Assembly: GCA_964035545.1 (NCBI GenBank) | Contig: OZ037770.1 | Coordinates: 14,034,642-14,098,641, forward strand | Source of the DNA: Bugula neritina | Taxonomy: Eukaryota; Bryozoa; Gymnolaemata; Cheilostomatida; Bugulidae | Reading direction: 5' to 3' | DNA: 64,000 bases | In this document: positions 43,394-57,300 of the stretch, piece after piece | How positions within the stretch are numbered: position 1 is the first letter of the stretch | How the letters are laid out: every line of letters starts with the position of its first letter | Notes under the pieces: model-generated | The model's database searches: none | What the model was told of the DNA's origin: nothing | The model's input: the letters and a program-made list of their open reading frames with translations, nothing else | Position numbers and translations under genes: made by a program

Positions 43394-46245
43394 TGCACAT
43401 TTTTTACTGATTTCACGACTGACATTGAAAAAAAACTTGTGTAACAAAGCATAAAGTTATATATATATGGCAGCTTAGATGTTGCGAAATTCCATAACTA
43501 TGCGAAAGTAGGCACGTATAGCTTTTAAGTTGGATTTTATAAAAAACTTTTCAGCTTCGCTTCATCAGTCAAGTATAAAACAATGTGGGTATAGGACTAG
43601 AACCTTTGAAGAATACTAATGTTCATCAACTTACCTAAGCTTACCATAGCATTCGTCATACATATTAGCATTATTGAAATTCACTCTATAAACATTAAAT
43701 ACAATTTAAAACAGCCTTATAGAAGGAAATACCTCATATGTATGCTTACGCTAGTCATTAAGAAATACTTTTTTGGTGCCAAATGGCCTCGTTCTTGGCA
43801 AAGCATTGTCTTGTGTCATATAATGTATATACACAAATATTTTGGCCATTCTGTCATGAAGCATGCATATAAATTATGATAAACGATTCATTTGGCAATT
43901 GGTTTGTTCTATATGGCTTTAGACTAACTTGTAAATGAATAAATAAAATTTCCTTTTAGTCACTTTCTCATGCATATCCTAATATGACTAGATTTTAAAT
44001 TATTACTATTTGCTATTTGCTACACATTGGTTGTTTTATAGAAGGCTTATAATGTTTTACCAAGCAGAAGGAAAGCTGTTCAAACGCATTGTAAAACTTT
44101 AACTTAAACTCAAACAGCTTAAGTACCAATGTCACTTTCTCAGTATCTTAAAAAAAGTTTTTGCTATATAAAAGTTTATTTTGACCTCTTTACCGTGTTT
44201 GTGAAAGAAATAAAGCTTATTCTTGTTGCAAGCAACAGACATGTTCAATGCTGTTAATAAATGCAGGCTTTGTATATGATTTTTGGTTTTCAAATTGATA
44301 GTTATAGAATATACCGGCTTTCATTCAAATTCAAAGCTTCAACTTTAAACCTTTAAGCCATGCCGCTCTGTAATTAGGCCGTGTGTTATGGCAGCAGCTA
44401 AGAATAGCTGCATGCAATGAAGGTCAGCAATATCAGTTTCACGGGCATCAACATATGAACACAAAATTTATCATAAAACAAAAGTGAGCAGACAATTCCA
44501 AACACTCTGCAGATGATAGATATAAAATATATTATATACTAATATTTTATTACTGCATAAATTAAGTGTGTCCGGAATACTTTAGTAAATGCTGATAATT
44601 TTAGACTTTGAAGTTGTCTCCCCCAAGTTGCTTGATGCTACAGAATAAAGAAATAGCATCAAGTTTATCAAGCTAACCAGTGATTAACCCCACAGTTGAA
44701 GCTGTTACAGTTGCTACGTCATGAAATTTAGTGTTTATTCTAACAACTTGTAATTATAACAATTAATTAAATCACGTTTGCATTTAAATATTTTAACTGA
44801 TTGTATACTATAGTTTTTATTTAACAACTGTGATTGGTATCTACACAAAATAGAACAATTATATTTTACAGAAATGACCATTTTTTATTGTTGTACCAAG
44901 CAAACATTTTTATTCATTATATCCTAATAATTCTAATGACATATTATAGTAAATAATTCTATGCATATAGTTTTTTGTGTGCATTTAATACTTTTAGATC
45001 TTGATTTAAACTGGTGCAACCTGATTTATGCATCAATTATATAAACTGAATTTTTAAAAACTCATTACGTACATAATTTAGGCAAACATTATTATAAAAT
45101 TCTATTTAGTAGGCTACACTGGTTATCAGGATGTTATTAGTTACATATCAGTTATTTTTTTAAACTTTTTGAGCTATTTGAATAAAATTGTATGTACTTT
45201 CTATACAATGTAATAAAAGCCAACCATTTTTTCCTTTTTCTTATTAGTTTGAAGGCAACTATTTGTCCTACATTGCGCCCTTGAAAACATCTGTTTAACA
45301 TTACTTAAAGCTGCATACCCATAGCATTGCATATTAAGTAATAATAGACGTGCAACAGATGTTTAAATCAGTGTCTACAGATTGTTTCATATATAAACTT
45401 GGCATTATAGCTATAACACTGATATTCTGGAATGATGAATAGGAGCATTTGGTAGTAATATGTGTGGAAAATAAGCCTCTAGACTCTCTTTTGAGAGTTG
45501 CCCACTCATTCTCACAATGATAACCTAACCCAGATTTCTAAATGTGCTCAAACTCAAAATACATATAAATATATAATTTGGTTTGAGCATCTTTATTTTG
45601 AAAACCTTAGTTAAATTTTTATTCACTTAAAAGTCAGTACACAAAAGAGCGCTTTTGCTTGAGGTCCATAGTTTACAGTTTTCGCTAGTGTAACAGGTGT
45701 CTACCATATACGTTTCAATAAGCTGCGGGTAAAGTTTACTAAAAGGATCTAAATAGTAGTAACTAGTATAGGATGTGGAATTTATATAAGATAATTCGTC
45801 TCAGACCATTCTATTGTCTTGAATAGCATAGCTTGCAAGCATAATCTATTATAATTGTCATGAATAGAAGTAGAACCTAAGAGCCCATGCTGCAGTGCTG
45901 GATGCAGCGGAACAAAAATTAGGGATGAATTTTCGTAAAAAGATGCAAGAATTTGGTTTTTCAAACAATGCATTCAAAGGCAGTATTCATTCGCACCAGT
46001 TGTCATATTTTATCTGAATTATACACAAATATATTTGCTTTATTTGTTGGGGTGATATCTCGTAGCAAGAAAACTATATAGCCCGGTTTGTAGTTCCGCC
46101 ACTTGTTTAGTATTAACTAACCATTAGTTAACCCGCATACTATCAAGTGTGTGTACAGAGGTTTACAGTAAACAATCTACTGAGGACTATCCTACTGTTG
46201 TCCGCTATTTCAACATAGCATTACATAGCTGGTAGTTCAGACAAG
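43394..46245. other. Intergenic region with no gene recognised
   Basis: It is AT-rich between the secreted-protein cluster and sorbitol dehydrogenase. Short open frames such as 43619-43879 and 45782-45973 (minus) have no splice context or motif. The 5' UTR of the next gene probably occupies the last 100 bases. Confidence 0.5.
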
Positions 46246-46659
46246 ATGGAGCAGACTAACATAGCAGCAGTTCTTCATGGGCCTTCAGATGTGAAGATTG
46301 TGAGTGATTATATTTTACTTTTATTTTATATTAAGATGGGTTCTAAACCATTATTTCTTTTATAATTAAAAGACAAAACAAACTTGAGTATAATTTTTTA
46401 AAGTAACCATTTTTTAATGTCACTGTGAGAACCCCTGGAGGATTTTGTTTAAGCAGGCTAAGGACTTGCTTTTTACGGTGGCACAGGAGCAATTATGACC
46501 AAATGCTCCTCCTAACATCACCATGCAGTGACCTTCACTGCAATTTGAACCACTGACCTGTTAACTAACCAAAAGCTCTAACCAGTAGACCACAGCTACT
46601 CATAATTATATAATAAACACATAATGGTTTAGCAGCTTACTAATATATATATTTATATT

Positions 46660-46752
<93 letters not shown>

Positions 46753-46753
46753 T

Positions 46754-46833
<80 letters not shown>

Positions 46834-49800
46834 AATTATAAAATATAAATTTAATAGTTATAATATAGCGTAACAGGACTTTAATCAAACAGAAAAATAT
46901 CAACTTTTAACATAGCTAATACTAAAAAGCTCAACTGTGACCAAGCTATGCTGTGCTTCACTTCATTCAATAGCATTTGGAGGAATGTAAAGCAATTTTA
47001 ATATTGTTGACACTCCATCTTGTTTACTTTCGGCGACTTTAATAGATGCTTACAGCTACAATTGTGAAAACAATGATGTTCTTTTCAAAATGACAACAAA
47101 TAATATGCAGTCACTTTCATTAATAAAAATAGCTGCATATAATGTAAGTGTCAATGCTGATTATAATGATTTGTATTTTGCCGATGCACTGGTGACGTGA
47201 TGCAGTGCAGTTCAATGCCATGGATCATGTAATACAATGTAACACATAATTGACAATGCATTCAATTGTAAATATATTGCTCTGTCATACTGTATTAGGA
47301 AATTGAGTTTATTACCATTATATAATGCTTGTTAGTTTGTATACTTAACACAGAACAGAGTTATGCTTTGAGCGAATCTAACTTTTACATTATTTGTTGT
47401 TAGGAAAGTTGGCCAGTTGAAGAACCCAAGCATGGAGGTTAGTTTATGAAATCTATACTCTACTAAAGCATTTTAATTTGGCTGTAGAGATATTTTAGAA
47501 CTACGTTGTTACCTACCTTTGGTTTAGAATTCATAATTTAATAAAAAAGAAAATAAAACTGCATAAACAAACCATTTACTTGAGCTAATATAATATTATG
47601 GTTTTATTTGTGTTTGCTCGTTTTGCTTCAGCTACAATTTCGTGGCATAGTTTATTATTTACAGCAGACTTTGCGTTTAGAGCTCATTGAATCTAGCCAT
47701 TGTGCTGTATCTACCATCATCAATTACTTTGTTTCTAATTATATTCAGAGACATATTTGCATTGGAAACTTGCCAAATAAACAAACACTAAATATAGTTT
47801 ACATTATGACTGATCACAATAACATGTAATAATCTTTATAGCTAAAATACTAATGTATGAATCTTAGATATGTTTTAAAAATCTCTGTGAATATTTGAGA
47901 CTGTGTAAAATTTTATTTGTTTTATTTAAACTGCTTGCTGTATGTGATAAACCACATTTCTATAATAAATTATTATGCAACTCTATTCAAATGACTAATT
48001 ATCAAAGACATAGTCTAAGACTTTATATGTAAGTAGACACTCTAAACTCTAAAAGTAAGTTTATGCTTCCAGAAGCACAAATAAGGGACAACCTATGAGG
48101 TCTAGCTATCTTCTTATTACAGAGGTCCAGGTGAAAGTTCACTCTGTTGGAGTCTGTGGCACAGATATCCACTACTGGAAAAGTGGGGCGTTGTTTGACC
48201 AGCCCCTTCCTCACCCAATGGTTCTAGGGCACGAGACTTCAGCCACTATTACCAAACTTGGTCCAGGAGTAGACAACTTTGAAATTGGTAACTAGTTCTT
48301 TTAACTATACAATACATACATAAATAGATGTAGTAGATATATTAGACAAAATAGAAACTTTCTTTTTTCAACTGTAGAATATAAAATAATTCGTGCAAAT
48401 TATATTATTCATTTCACTGCATTTCCATGGCTTTGTATTATGCAAATGAGTGGTTCTATAACTAATAAATTTGTGGCCTGCATGAACCTATGCATGGGTT
48501 GCTTCTAAACATCGCGTCTATCAAAAAACCCATGCGATAAGCTTGGGCTTGTCAAAGTCATGCATATTCAATAAGATTATCTTATTTTCTTCACTTGCGC
48601 AGTTTTCGCCTTGAATATTATTGCAGTTAAATAATTAAATATGTTAAACTTATTCAAAAACATAGGCTTTTTACCCAAAAGGTGATCGAGTGCACTTGCA
48701 CCCTGCCCCTGCATGTCATGTCTGTAAGTGTTGCATTGAGGGTAACGCACATAACTGTCAGTTCATAAAACTGGGTAAAGCATTCCACGGAAGTATTCGG
48801 AGAGTGTGCAACCACCCTGCAGAGTACACAATCAGGTATTACATCACTTCCTTTGAGTTTGAGATGAATAGCTTAGCAGATATTACAATTTATATTATTA
48901 TTATACTAATAGTAATAATAGTAATATTAATTATGTTCCTAGTATATACATGCAAAGTTTGTTAGTTTAGTAAGTAGTGGGGAAAGATTGTTATCATTTT
49001 TCAAACATGCTTGGCTTTTCAAACAAATTGGCTTATTCCCTGAAATAAGCCAATTATGTATACTATATGCAGTATTAAATTAACATGATGAAATACTTTT
49101 GAACATTTTATGGTAGCATGAAACGCAGAGCCTAGTTTTTTAAATGTGTTGGACGTACTAAATATAATAATTCTATAATGAAAAATATAGTTTTATCTGT
49201 AAATCTATAATGTACTAAAATATTATCAATAGACATGGTACCAGCCCAGCTGGACTGTATATAGGCACTGCACATAGTTACACAATACGTAAAAAGACAT
49301 AGCTCATTGTCAAGCCATCTGTTGTATAACAGATGGCTTGACAATAATATAGTATCAATTAGTTAAGATTTCTTATATTCTTATGTGGCTTTGTAATTCT
49401 AACTTTATAAGAAATTAAAATATATATACTGGATTATAATACAACTAGATAACGATCAATTTATACCTAAAAAAAAATATATACGAATTTACTAATAATA
49501 GTGGCCTTCTAATTTTTTACTATTTTTATACTAGTTACTAAAAAAAATGATGGACTGCTTTTATTAAAAACTCTTGCAACTGCATAAACTTAAGCAAAAA
49601 TGTTTATTACTTATCACAAAAGCTAAGCTATACCAGATATAAAATGTTATATGATATGTCGTTTGTATTACATTAAAATTATTTGCTGTAACTTATAAAA
49701 AGCAGTTTCAAATTATAGAATGCCAGAAAACCTGACAATGGAGGAAGGAGCTTTGATTGAGCCGTGGACAGTGGGAGTGTACGCCGTAGAGAGGTCCGCT

Positions 49801-51700
49801 ATTACCGTAGGACAGAAGTGTGTGATCATTGGAGCGGGTGCTGTCGGAGTTATGGTATTCCTGGCAGCGCGGTTGGCTGGTGCTGTAGACATCTGTGTTG
49901 TAGGTATGTCTCGTTGGAGGTTGGTGAAGCGGGTTGGTGCAGCGTCAGAGAAACTAAGAAAAACCTGTGTTTTAGATGAAAAACTTTACAATAACATTTG
50001 TACTTTTGCATTCTGTAGATTTTACATTTGATTCAAAGCTCATGCATAGACATTTAAAAAATTTAAGCTAATAAAATGTCTCTGTTATACTGCAGCAGTT
50101 GAATATACTCGTAGTTGCATAATTACATAAGCTTAATGTATAATGGTCAACATGTGCACAAGGATATATAGCTTCTTTTTTAACTTTCCTGTGCAGGTGG
50201 CACTCATTGCACAATATTTCAATTGGCATAAATATTTACTATTTTTAAAGTAAGTCATCGTATGAGCAATAATATGTTTCATGCTCATAAGTATACAAAG
50301 TAACTATGCATTTACTCCGTATGTAATGTAATCTTGCAAAAGGCTAAAGTCTGAAGTCAAAATCCCGTTACTTTTATGATATTCATATTTACTCAGATAT
50401 TTCCAAGCCAAAGTTGGAACTGATATCAAAGGTTGGTGACTGCAAGACTATACTGGCCAGCAGAGATTCTAAAGAAACTGCCCGCAACATTGAAGAATGT
50501 CTGGGAGGGAAACCGGATGTGGCTTTCGACGCATCTTGTACAGTGCCTGGAATTACAACAGCAATATACGTAATACAATATTTCCACCAGCATAATATAC
50601 TGTTCAGATTGCTTCGAACAGATTTGTACAGTGGGGTTTGTGGTTGAGGTTTTCATTAACTTATATGATTGTGCTTTTATTAGATGCAACTGTTTCCAAT
50701 GACAAGTTGATTCGAGTATTTGCAGTAGAAACGTAGTGTTAATACCCTCACTACTTCAAGTTAACTATATAGTGTGCTGACATATATGTTGCAGGCAGCA
50801 AAGCCGTGTGGTAAAGTGGTGCTAGCAGGACTTGCCCCTGAGACCTGTACGCTGCCGATGCAACATGCTGCCATCAATGAGATTGACATCCTGAATGTTG
50901 TGAGATTTGGTACTTGGTATGTTTATTATTATAAATATACTTTATATTTAAATTCTTAAATTTATATACTATCTTATGTATTATATTCAAACATATTATA
51001 TATTTAAGTTATTTAAATTATAAACTGTTTGATATTATATTCAAACATATTATATATTTAAATTATTGAATTTATATACTATCTTATATTTTATATTCAA
51101 ACGTATTATATATTAATTTTCATTAAGTCAATTAAATTAGCTCAAACATTACCTTATTAATCAGACATTAATAAATAGTCTACTGATACGATGCATGCTA
51201 CTCTGTAAATATCATATTATTATAAAGGGGAGTAGTTTGAAATCACTCATATATCATATGGTAGTAGATGCAATCATTTTGAATTCAATATTTTATTGAT
51301 TGCTTAGTTAAATTATTTACTTTTATTCATGTAAAGTTTGAAAATATAGTAAATCAACCTATAACATTTCTTTTAATTTAATTATAAACTGAGATAGGTA
51401 ATTTAATCATGCAAGCTGTGCTAAATATTTTAAATAAACTATAATAATTATTCAAATTAATTTGTATTAGGTAATTTAACTGAGTTGTACTAGAATTATA
51501 ACCTAATTAAATAGTAGTAGCTAATTCAAATAAATTTTACTAGTTACCCAAGAGCAATAGAAGTGTTGAGAGCTGGGAAAATCAACCTAAAGTCGCTCAT
51601 TGCTAAAAAGTTTCCATTAGAAAAGGCTGGCGAGGCTATCCAAGCCATGGCATCTGGTCTCACGCAAGGGTTCAAGGTCATTGTTGATTGTACACAGTAA
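46246..51700 (+). CDS. SORD: Sorbitol dehydrogenase (L-iditol 2-dehydrogenase), complete
   Basis: Eight exons, 46246-46299, 47404-47437, 48123-48287, 48682-48835, 49719-49903, 50397-50569, 50795-50916 and 51544-51700, join in frame to 347 residues; the usual length is about 350. The enzyme oxidises sorbitol to fructose with NAD+ in the cytosol (polyol pathway). Catalytic zinc ligands of this family are visible as Cys41 ([11 protein letters not shown]), His66-Glu67 (VLGHE) and Glu150 (EEGALIEP). A structural zinc site is kept as Cys96, 99, 102 and 110 ([15 protein letters not shown]), as in many invertebrate forms. The Rossmann motif is GAGAVG at 174-179 and an Asp at 198 ends the second strand, which fits NAD+ use. 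The acceptor of exon 4 was set at AAAAG/GTGAT because the nearer-looking ATAG/GCT breaks the frame. The first intron carries a SINE and a (TA)n tract. Confidence 0.95.
46421..46600 (-). mobile_element. tRNA-derived SINE, copy 1
   Basis: Read on the minus strand it starts with a tRNA-like head: A box TGGTCTACTGGTTAGAGC, and B box GGTTCAAATTGC at 46551-46540. The body contains GATGTTAGGAGGAGCATTTG and TCATAATTGCTCC and ends in GGGGTTCTCAC. The body matches 60410-60580. It lies in the first intron of sorbitol dehydrogenase. Confidence 0.75.
46640..46827. repeat. (TA)n microsatellite with TTTATATTTATG interruptions
   Basis: About 185 bases of TA repeats with the same 12-base interruption (TTTATATTTATG) at the start and in the middle, which suggests an internal duplication of the array. 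It directly follows the SINE. Confidence 0.95.
49026..49055. repeat. Perfect hairpin, 12-bp arms and 6-base loop
   Basis: AATTGGCTTATT at 49026-49037 and its exact reverse complement at 49044-49055 flank CCCTGA. It lies in intron 4 of sorbitol dehydrogenase. Confidence 0.85.
49306..49345. repeat. Perfect hairpin, 18-bp arms and 4-base loop
   Basis: ATTGTCAAGCCATCTGTT at 49306-49323 and its exact reverse complement at 49328-49345 flank GTAT. It lies in intron 4 of sorbitol dehydrogenase, 250 bases after another perfect hairpin. The size is shorter than a typical microRNA precursor. Confidence 0.9.
49904..49960 (+). pseudogene. Exon-like echo of SORD exon 6 at the start of intron 5
   Basis: Reading on in frame past the exon 5 donor gives [16 protein letters not shown], which parallels the first residues of the true exon 6 ([16 protein letters not shown]) and the usual family pattern S-x-x-R-L-x-K-x-x-G-A. 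Two residues are missing relative to exon 6 and the acidic NAD-binding Asp is replaced by Gly. No donor follows that would keep phase with exon 7. It may be the remnant of a duplicated exon or chance resemblance. Confidence 0.3.
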
Positions 51701-54386
51701 TGAACTAAAACACACCAGTATACTATGTCCTTATTATATGTTGGCGCTATGCCAGTATGGTGGCAGCACTACAAAACATGTTAAGTTATCTGCTGGGTAC
51801 TGGAGTTTAAGTGCTGTTTGGACAAAATTTATGGTTTCAACTTTCAGCAATTATTTGTGTTAATTTTTACTAAAACTTATACTTTAAATACAGCATTAAA
51901 GTGGAGTAGACCAACTGTTGATATATAATATTGTTGTGATGGTATCCCTTGTGATGACAGTTTTGAATATCAAATAATTTTTTTTAAACTTATATATTAC
52001 TGGTTTTGGTTATCGCTTTATTATATATTACTATAATTAGTACTTTACACCCATATTCATATGACCGTCATGCATAATCAATGTTTACCATGAATAAATT
52101 ATATATTTATCACATTATAATAAAATTGTATGCCTTTTAAATGCCTTCAATTGCTTTTTTATTTAATCTTTATTGAAATAATTCGGTTCCCTAACATGAT
52201 ATAAATTTATTTAGGCGCATTATACCGCAACTAAATAAATTTATATATTATAATTATATTATAATTATATTATATTATATTATATATGATTATAATTAGG
52301 CAAAAATTCCAATACCTCCCAAACCTTCTTTTGCTATAACATTACTGCACCTAACCCATAGACAGTAATGGCAAGATGTTAATAATATCCTCATGCATGC
52401 AGTATACAGAACATGTTGGTGGTTTGACAGCTGTCATGTTATGTAAGACATCCAGTCATAATAACTTCTGTATCACGTGGAAAGGTTGAAAGTCACTCTG
52501 CCAGCATAGTCTGGGACAAAGTCTAAAGTATGCAGGTTATACTGCCATCGCAAGAGTTGCAAGAGAAGAAACAAAACAAAAAGTTGTTGTCTGCCGAGTT
52601 ACAGTAGACTATAATATACTTGTGTATAAACAGCTGGCTCTGCACACAAATTAAAATTTTCACTTTGCTGCTTAACTGAAACCCTACAGCCTACTGGGTG
52701 CAGAGATCGGATTGCTTTTATAACTTATAAGTTTACAATTTCTGGTTAAGACATTAGAATGAACTATTTCAATACCTATAGTTCATTACTAGACAATTTC
52801 GAATACTTCTAAGTTTTTTTTATAGAAACTTGTGCTGCTAATAGAAATCTTGAATTTTAGGTTTGAAAAATATATCTTTATAAATATAATATACGGATAT
52901 GATCTAGTTGCAGTGCAGATGTATACATAATTTAAAGCTAATAATAGCTTTGTTGGTTATGTAACTTGCCTTCTTTTAGTATCAGCACTAGAATTGGCTT
53001 TGCTGAAATATAGAAAAACACAACTAAATAAACCACTAATCTTAATAAACACGATTACTTAATAGCATATTTGTTAGCAGTTTGAAAAATGTAGCAACAA
53101 AAACTATATTGACACGCAGTAATTCTGATATCGAGTTTTAAAGAATAGAGTACACAACTCTCAATTATATCACTGTTCTCTATGTACATGTATTGGAAGT
53201 GGATTGGGCTAAAATTATTAAGCAATGTCAACATTATTACACTTGATATTTAGCCTATTAAATATACATAAAGTGAAAATAAGTTACTATAACTTTAGCT
53301 GGTGGACCTTTGAATTTAGCTAGACACACATAATTTCTATACCCTGCAACAGACTAGATATGAACCTATAACATTGTGCCTCAGTATAATGTTAACATAA
53401 CGTGTGGAAATGAAATTCTCTAACTGTATTTATATATAAATGATTGAATGACATAAAATTATCTAAAGGAAGAATTGTAATTGTACACATTGAGGAACTA
53501 GGCAAAGGAATAAACATTTATACTAAAGCTTATAGAAACAACTTCCATCACTACATAACATATTAAATTTTAACAAATAAATATAATGGGACATATGTGT
53601 TTGATGATTTTGGTATAACAGCTGATATTAAAATATGTCCAGTTTTAGAATTCTTTAGCTATAGTAATGTCCAACATCAAACTCTTAAGTTATATGCAAT
53701 AATTATATAGCAATTAAAGCATATATTCTGCATGTTTATAAATAATATTATTCAATTAATATATATTATTATAATGTCCAGCTACAATTAAACTGATAGT
53801 TAAACAAACATAAAATTTGCAACAGTTTACTAACATAGAAATATGTGAAAATAGTCAATTTGGCATGAATAAAAAACAATTTGGCTTTAATAATATTAAA
53901 AGATCAATAAATGCATGCACACTTTATTATTAAATGGAGTAAATATAACAGTTGTTATATAACGTGCAACTTTATAGCGTGGGTTGCGGAATACTTTAAT
54001 GAGCCATGAAGTAAGAGTTGTGTTCTCTGCGATATATTTTACTCTAAAATAGAATGGGCGGAGCTAAGCCATCTAGGCACCTTTTTATTGGGTAGTTAAA
54101 TGACAGATTGAAAACAACGCGCAGTTTCAATGGAAATGTACTTCTATAATGCTGGTTTAGTTATCTTGAACTATGTGTCATTATTTACACTAGCCGCTGA
54201 AAATGTGCCCAGCTTTGTGATGCACTAGCTAGTAAAGTTACAATTAAAACCTGAAGCTATGCGTCTTAGACTTGCTTGTGCAAGCGGATAGAACAGATAC
54301 ATAATTAATGATTTAAACGACAGAGTTTTTTCTTTAAATTCTTCAACAGCATAATTGAAATTTAGCAATATCTCGATCTGTCAATC
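51701..54386. other. Intergenic region with no gene recognised
   Basis: Possible polyadenylation signals for sorbitol dehydrogenase are ATTAAA at 51895-51900 and AATAAA at 52093-52098. Around 52440-52660 the sequence is less AT-rich, but no frame has convincing splice sites. A GC-box-like GGGCGG at 54056-54061, 330 bases before the next ATG, is rare in this AT-rich DNA and may be part of that gene's promoter. Confidence 0.5.
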
Positions 54387-57300
54387 ATGAGTAGAATTGA
54401 CAATCGCGACAGCATCATCTCCGAATGGCTGACCAGCCTAGGTCTACAGCAATATTCCGAAGCATTCTACGACAACGGATACGACGAGTTGGAGCTGTGT
54501 AAGCAGATAGAAGATGCCGATTTAGACGCCATAGGTGTCTCCCACCCACTACACAGAAAGATCATTTTCAATTCTGTAAACAAACTGAGAGCTGAAGGAG
54601 CGACCTCTGTATACTTTACTCTGGAAGACGTTAACAAATATAGAACTGGGCCCACTAATTCCATAGCCATTCAGGGCAAAACTTATCCATCAAGAGAATG
54701 TCTCTATGACGTATCTCCGAAAGGACAGCAGAGCTGTTCTCTACAGCCTGGAACCTTTGGCACCGGAATTCGAAACGAAGCTCAACAAAATATGCAGTCG
54801 TACACAACTGACACATTGACTGATATTTTACAACGCAAACTTCAAATGGATGAAATTGATATCACTCGTAGCCCATACATTCAGGTAAATTTTCGCAATT
54901 TCACATCCCTTACTATTTCTACCAAATTGACATTAATTTATTACTGTAGTTGCGATTATCTTTATGCATTTTACAGTTCGATAATGATTAAACTTGACAC
55001 AGTCGGACTAATATTAATAATTACTATAAGTATAAGTATAACTATTAGACTTAGTTAGAGCTATCACTATAGCCATAGGTGATAGGACAAATAATGTGTA
55101 GCCATAGGCATAGGTGTTTGGGAAGTCTTCCAGATGATTTTGTTTACTACCTACAGTTACTAGTACTACTACTAGTAATACTAATAGCACTAAGAGTAAT
55201 ACTAATGATAATATTAATAGTAATACTTATACTTAATGTTATAGTTTTACTATAACTAAGAAAGTAGGTGGAACTATACAGCCGAACTGTAATACTTGGT
55301 GGGAAATATTAAATTATATGCACCACTTGATGGATTGATTTTTCCTCCTGAATTTAAAGCTCCTCGTGAGAAAGCTAACGGTAACATCAATGAGTCAATG
55401 ACTCATCGTAACTATGGCAACCTAGAGCTGAGTACTATAAATGGTGCTAAAACTGAGATCTAACAAGCATTAATTACAAAAACTAATTAATCAAGTTTTA
55501 TGTGGTAAGAAAATGAATTCATAATAGTAATCATATAATAATACACCTGTATAGCCTTCAAATTGAAATAATCGATGGCAAACAAGGTCTTTGGTAACTA
55601 CTACCGTTAGAATTATTCTAACTTTTCATTTTTTCAAGCTTGTTGAAAAATATTCCTTCCGGAATCTCCATTTGTGGCTTTCTCCTCCATATTGTGATTA
55701 TATAGCAATTGCCTTTGGTGATCTAATTTAACAGTGATGTACCCAAAATTAGGCTACTTCCACATAAATTAAGACCAAACTTGGCTACTGACTTTATTTA
55801 GATTCCAATAAAGGAAAGGTGCTACACATTAGTATACTCTGTATCTTACGCATGTTTACAGAAAATGTTGCCCAGTGTGAAAACCCAGATAATGCTTCCT
55901 TTGCACATAATTCTACCTCTCCACTCATTCAGCACGCCAATCTAGATTTCAAAGTTATGCAGGTTGAGGTTATACTTTTATTTATTCCAATGATATGGCC
56001 ACATGTATAAATTCCCACCAGTAGCAACTACACTAATTCACCTGGTCTCAACATGTAGATGTTATTTCATCACCACCAGGTAGACATATAAATACTGGAT
56101 CTAATAAGGATGTTTGGCCAAGTTATCATGGCCTTTAACCTTTAGATTTGCTGCTGTACATTACCAAAAGAATGTTCACCATCCTTTGTAACATGTGCAT
56201 CCACTTTGTTCAAACATACAATTAGGTTGTGTTTTTGTTTATCTCATCAAACAATCAAGTAATTAGTTATTCATCCTGACTCACACGACCACCTATCATT
56301 CCTGTATATGCACTTGGCTACTAGTATACTGTTTCATTATATCTATTGTAACTAATTTTAGTTCACTTTATTAAGTCTATTTGAATCAAACACTGGTTTT
56401 CAGTTGATTCAGGTAGATTAGCAGCTAATTATGAAGATTCTAAGGCTTAGAACTGTATCTTATTTGTTGAGCTGTTGTAATTTACTAGTGAGTAGCACTG
56501 TATTTTTAAGAAATAATGCGGAATGTAGTTTTCTTCGACTAAACTGAGTCCAGAGTACGTTGTGATCAAATAACACGTAGAATCATGCTGTTTGGGTTTG
56601 TTTTACTAAATAATTTTGACACCAACAGCCTACCCTTGCTTCTAATGGATATATTTACATGTTTGACATGGTTCTGTTATATCAACTTTCTAGTGACTAA
56701 AGATTACATTTCTGGCAATTTCATGAGTCTATTCTAAAGATAATTGCAAAAATTACAGATAATTACTAATAATTATAGAATTTAAGCAGAATTGCCCTAA
56801 AGCCAAATCTTATAGTATACTTTCCCTTCATTCAAAGTGACATATCAAAGTGAACTGCCCCCAACTAATATATTACTAGGACGTTGGAAGGTTTATTTTC
56901 CTACCACCAACTATTAGTTGTAAGAATTTATGTCAAATATGAATAAATTAATGTCAACAGGTGAGATTGTTGAAAGATTATTTTCTGAAGAGTTTAAAGA
57001 AATAATGATAAACTAATTATCAGTTTTCCCATGACTTATTGAGTTTTTAAGTTTCATTTACTTTCAATATTACTATAAACTACAAGATTATTAGGCTTGG
57101 AAATATTCGAAGGTGTAAACAATTTTAGTAGTTATAGTGAGGGAGCAATAATTGTAACTAAGAAAGTCATCGTAATTATTTATGATAATTTTCCACAATT
57201 TATTCATTTTCGCTCTTATTTCTACACCCTAAAGTTGCATTATGCAAACAGAAATTGAAGAATTATCTGTAAAGTTATATGACAGTCGACAATATGTAAT

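Noticed and set aside
47608-47829. 73-codon open frame in SORD intron 2
   Set aside because: The flanking exons join in frame without it and match the enzyme family continuously.
49306-49345. microRNA precursor
   Set aside because: The stem is only 18 bp with a 4-base loop, too short for a normal precursor hairpin.
52480-52655. Open frame after sorbitol dehydrogenase
   Set aside because: Less AT-rich than its surroundings, but no acceptor or start fits and it does not extend any known gene.
54467-54670. Minus-strand open frame antisense to the SAM domain exon
   Set aside because: It is a shadow of the real exon on the other strand.
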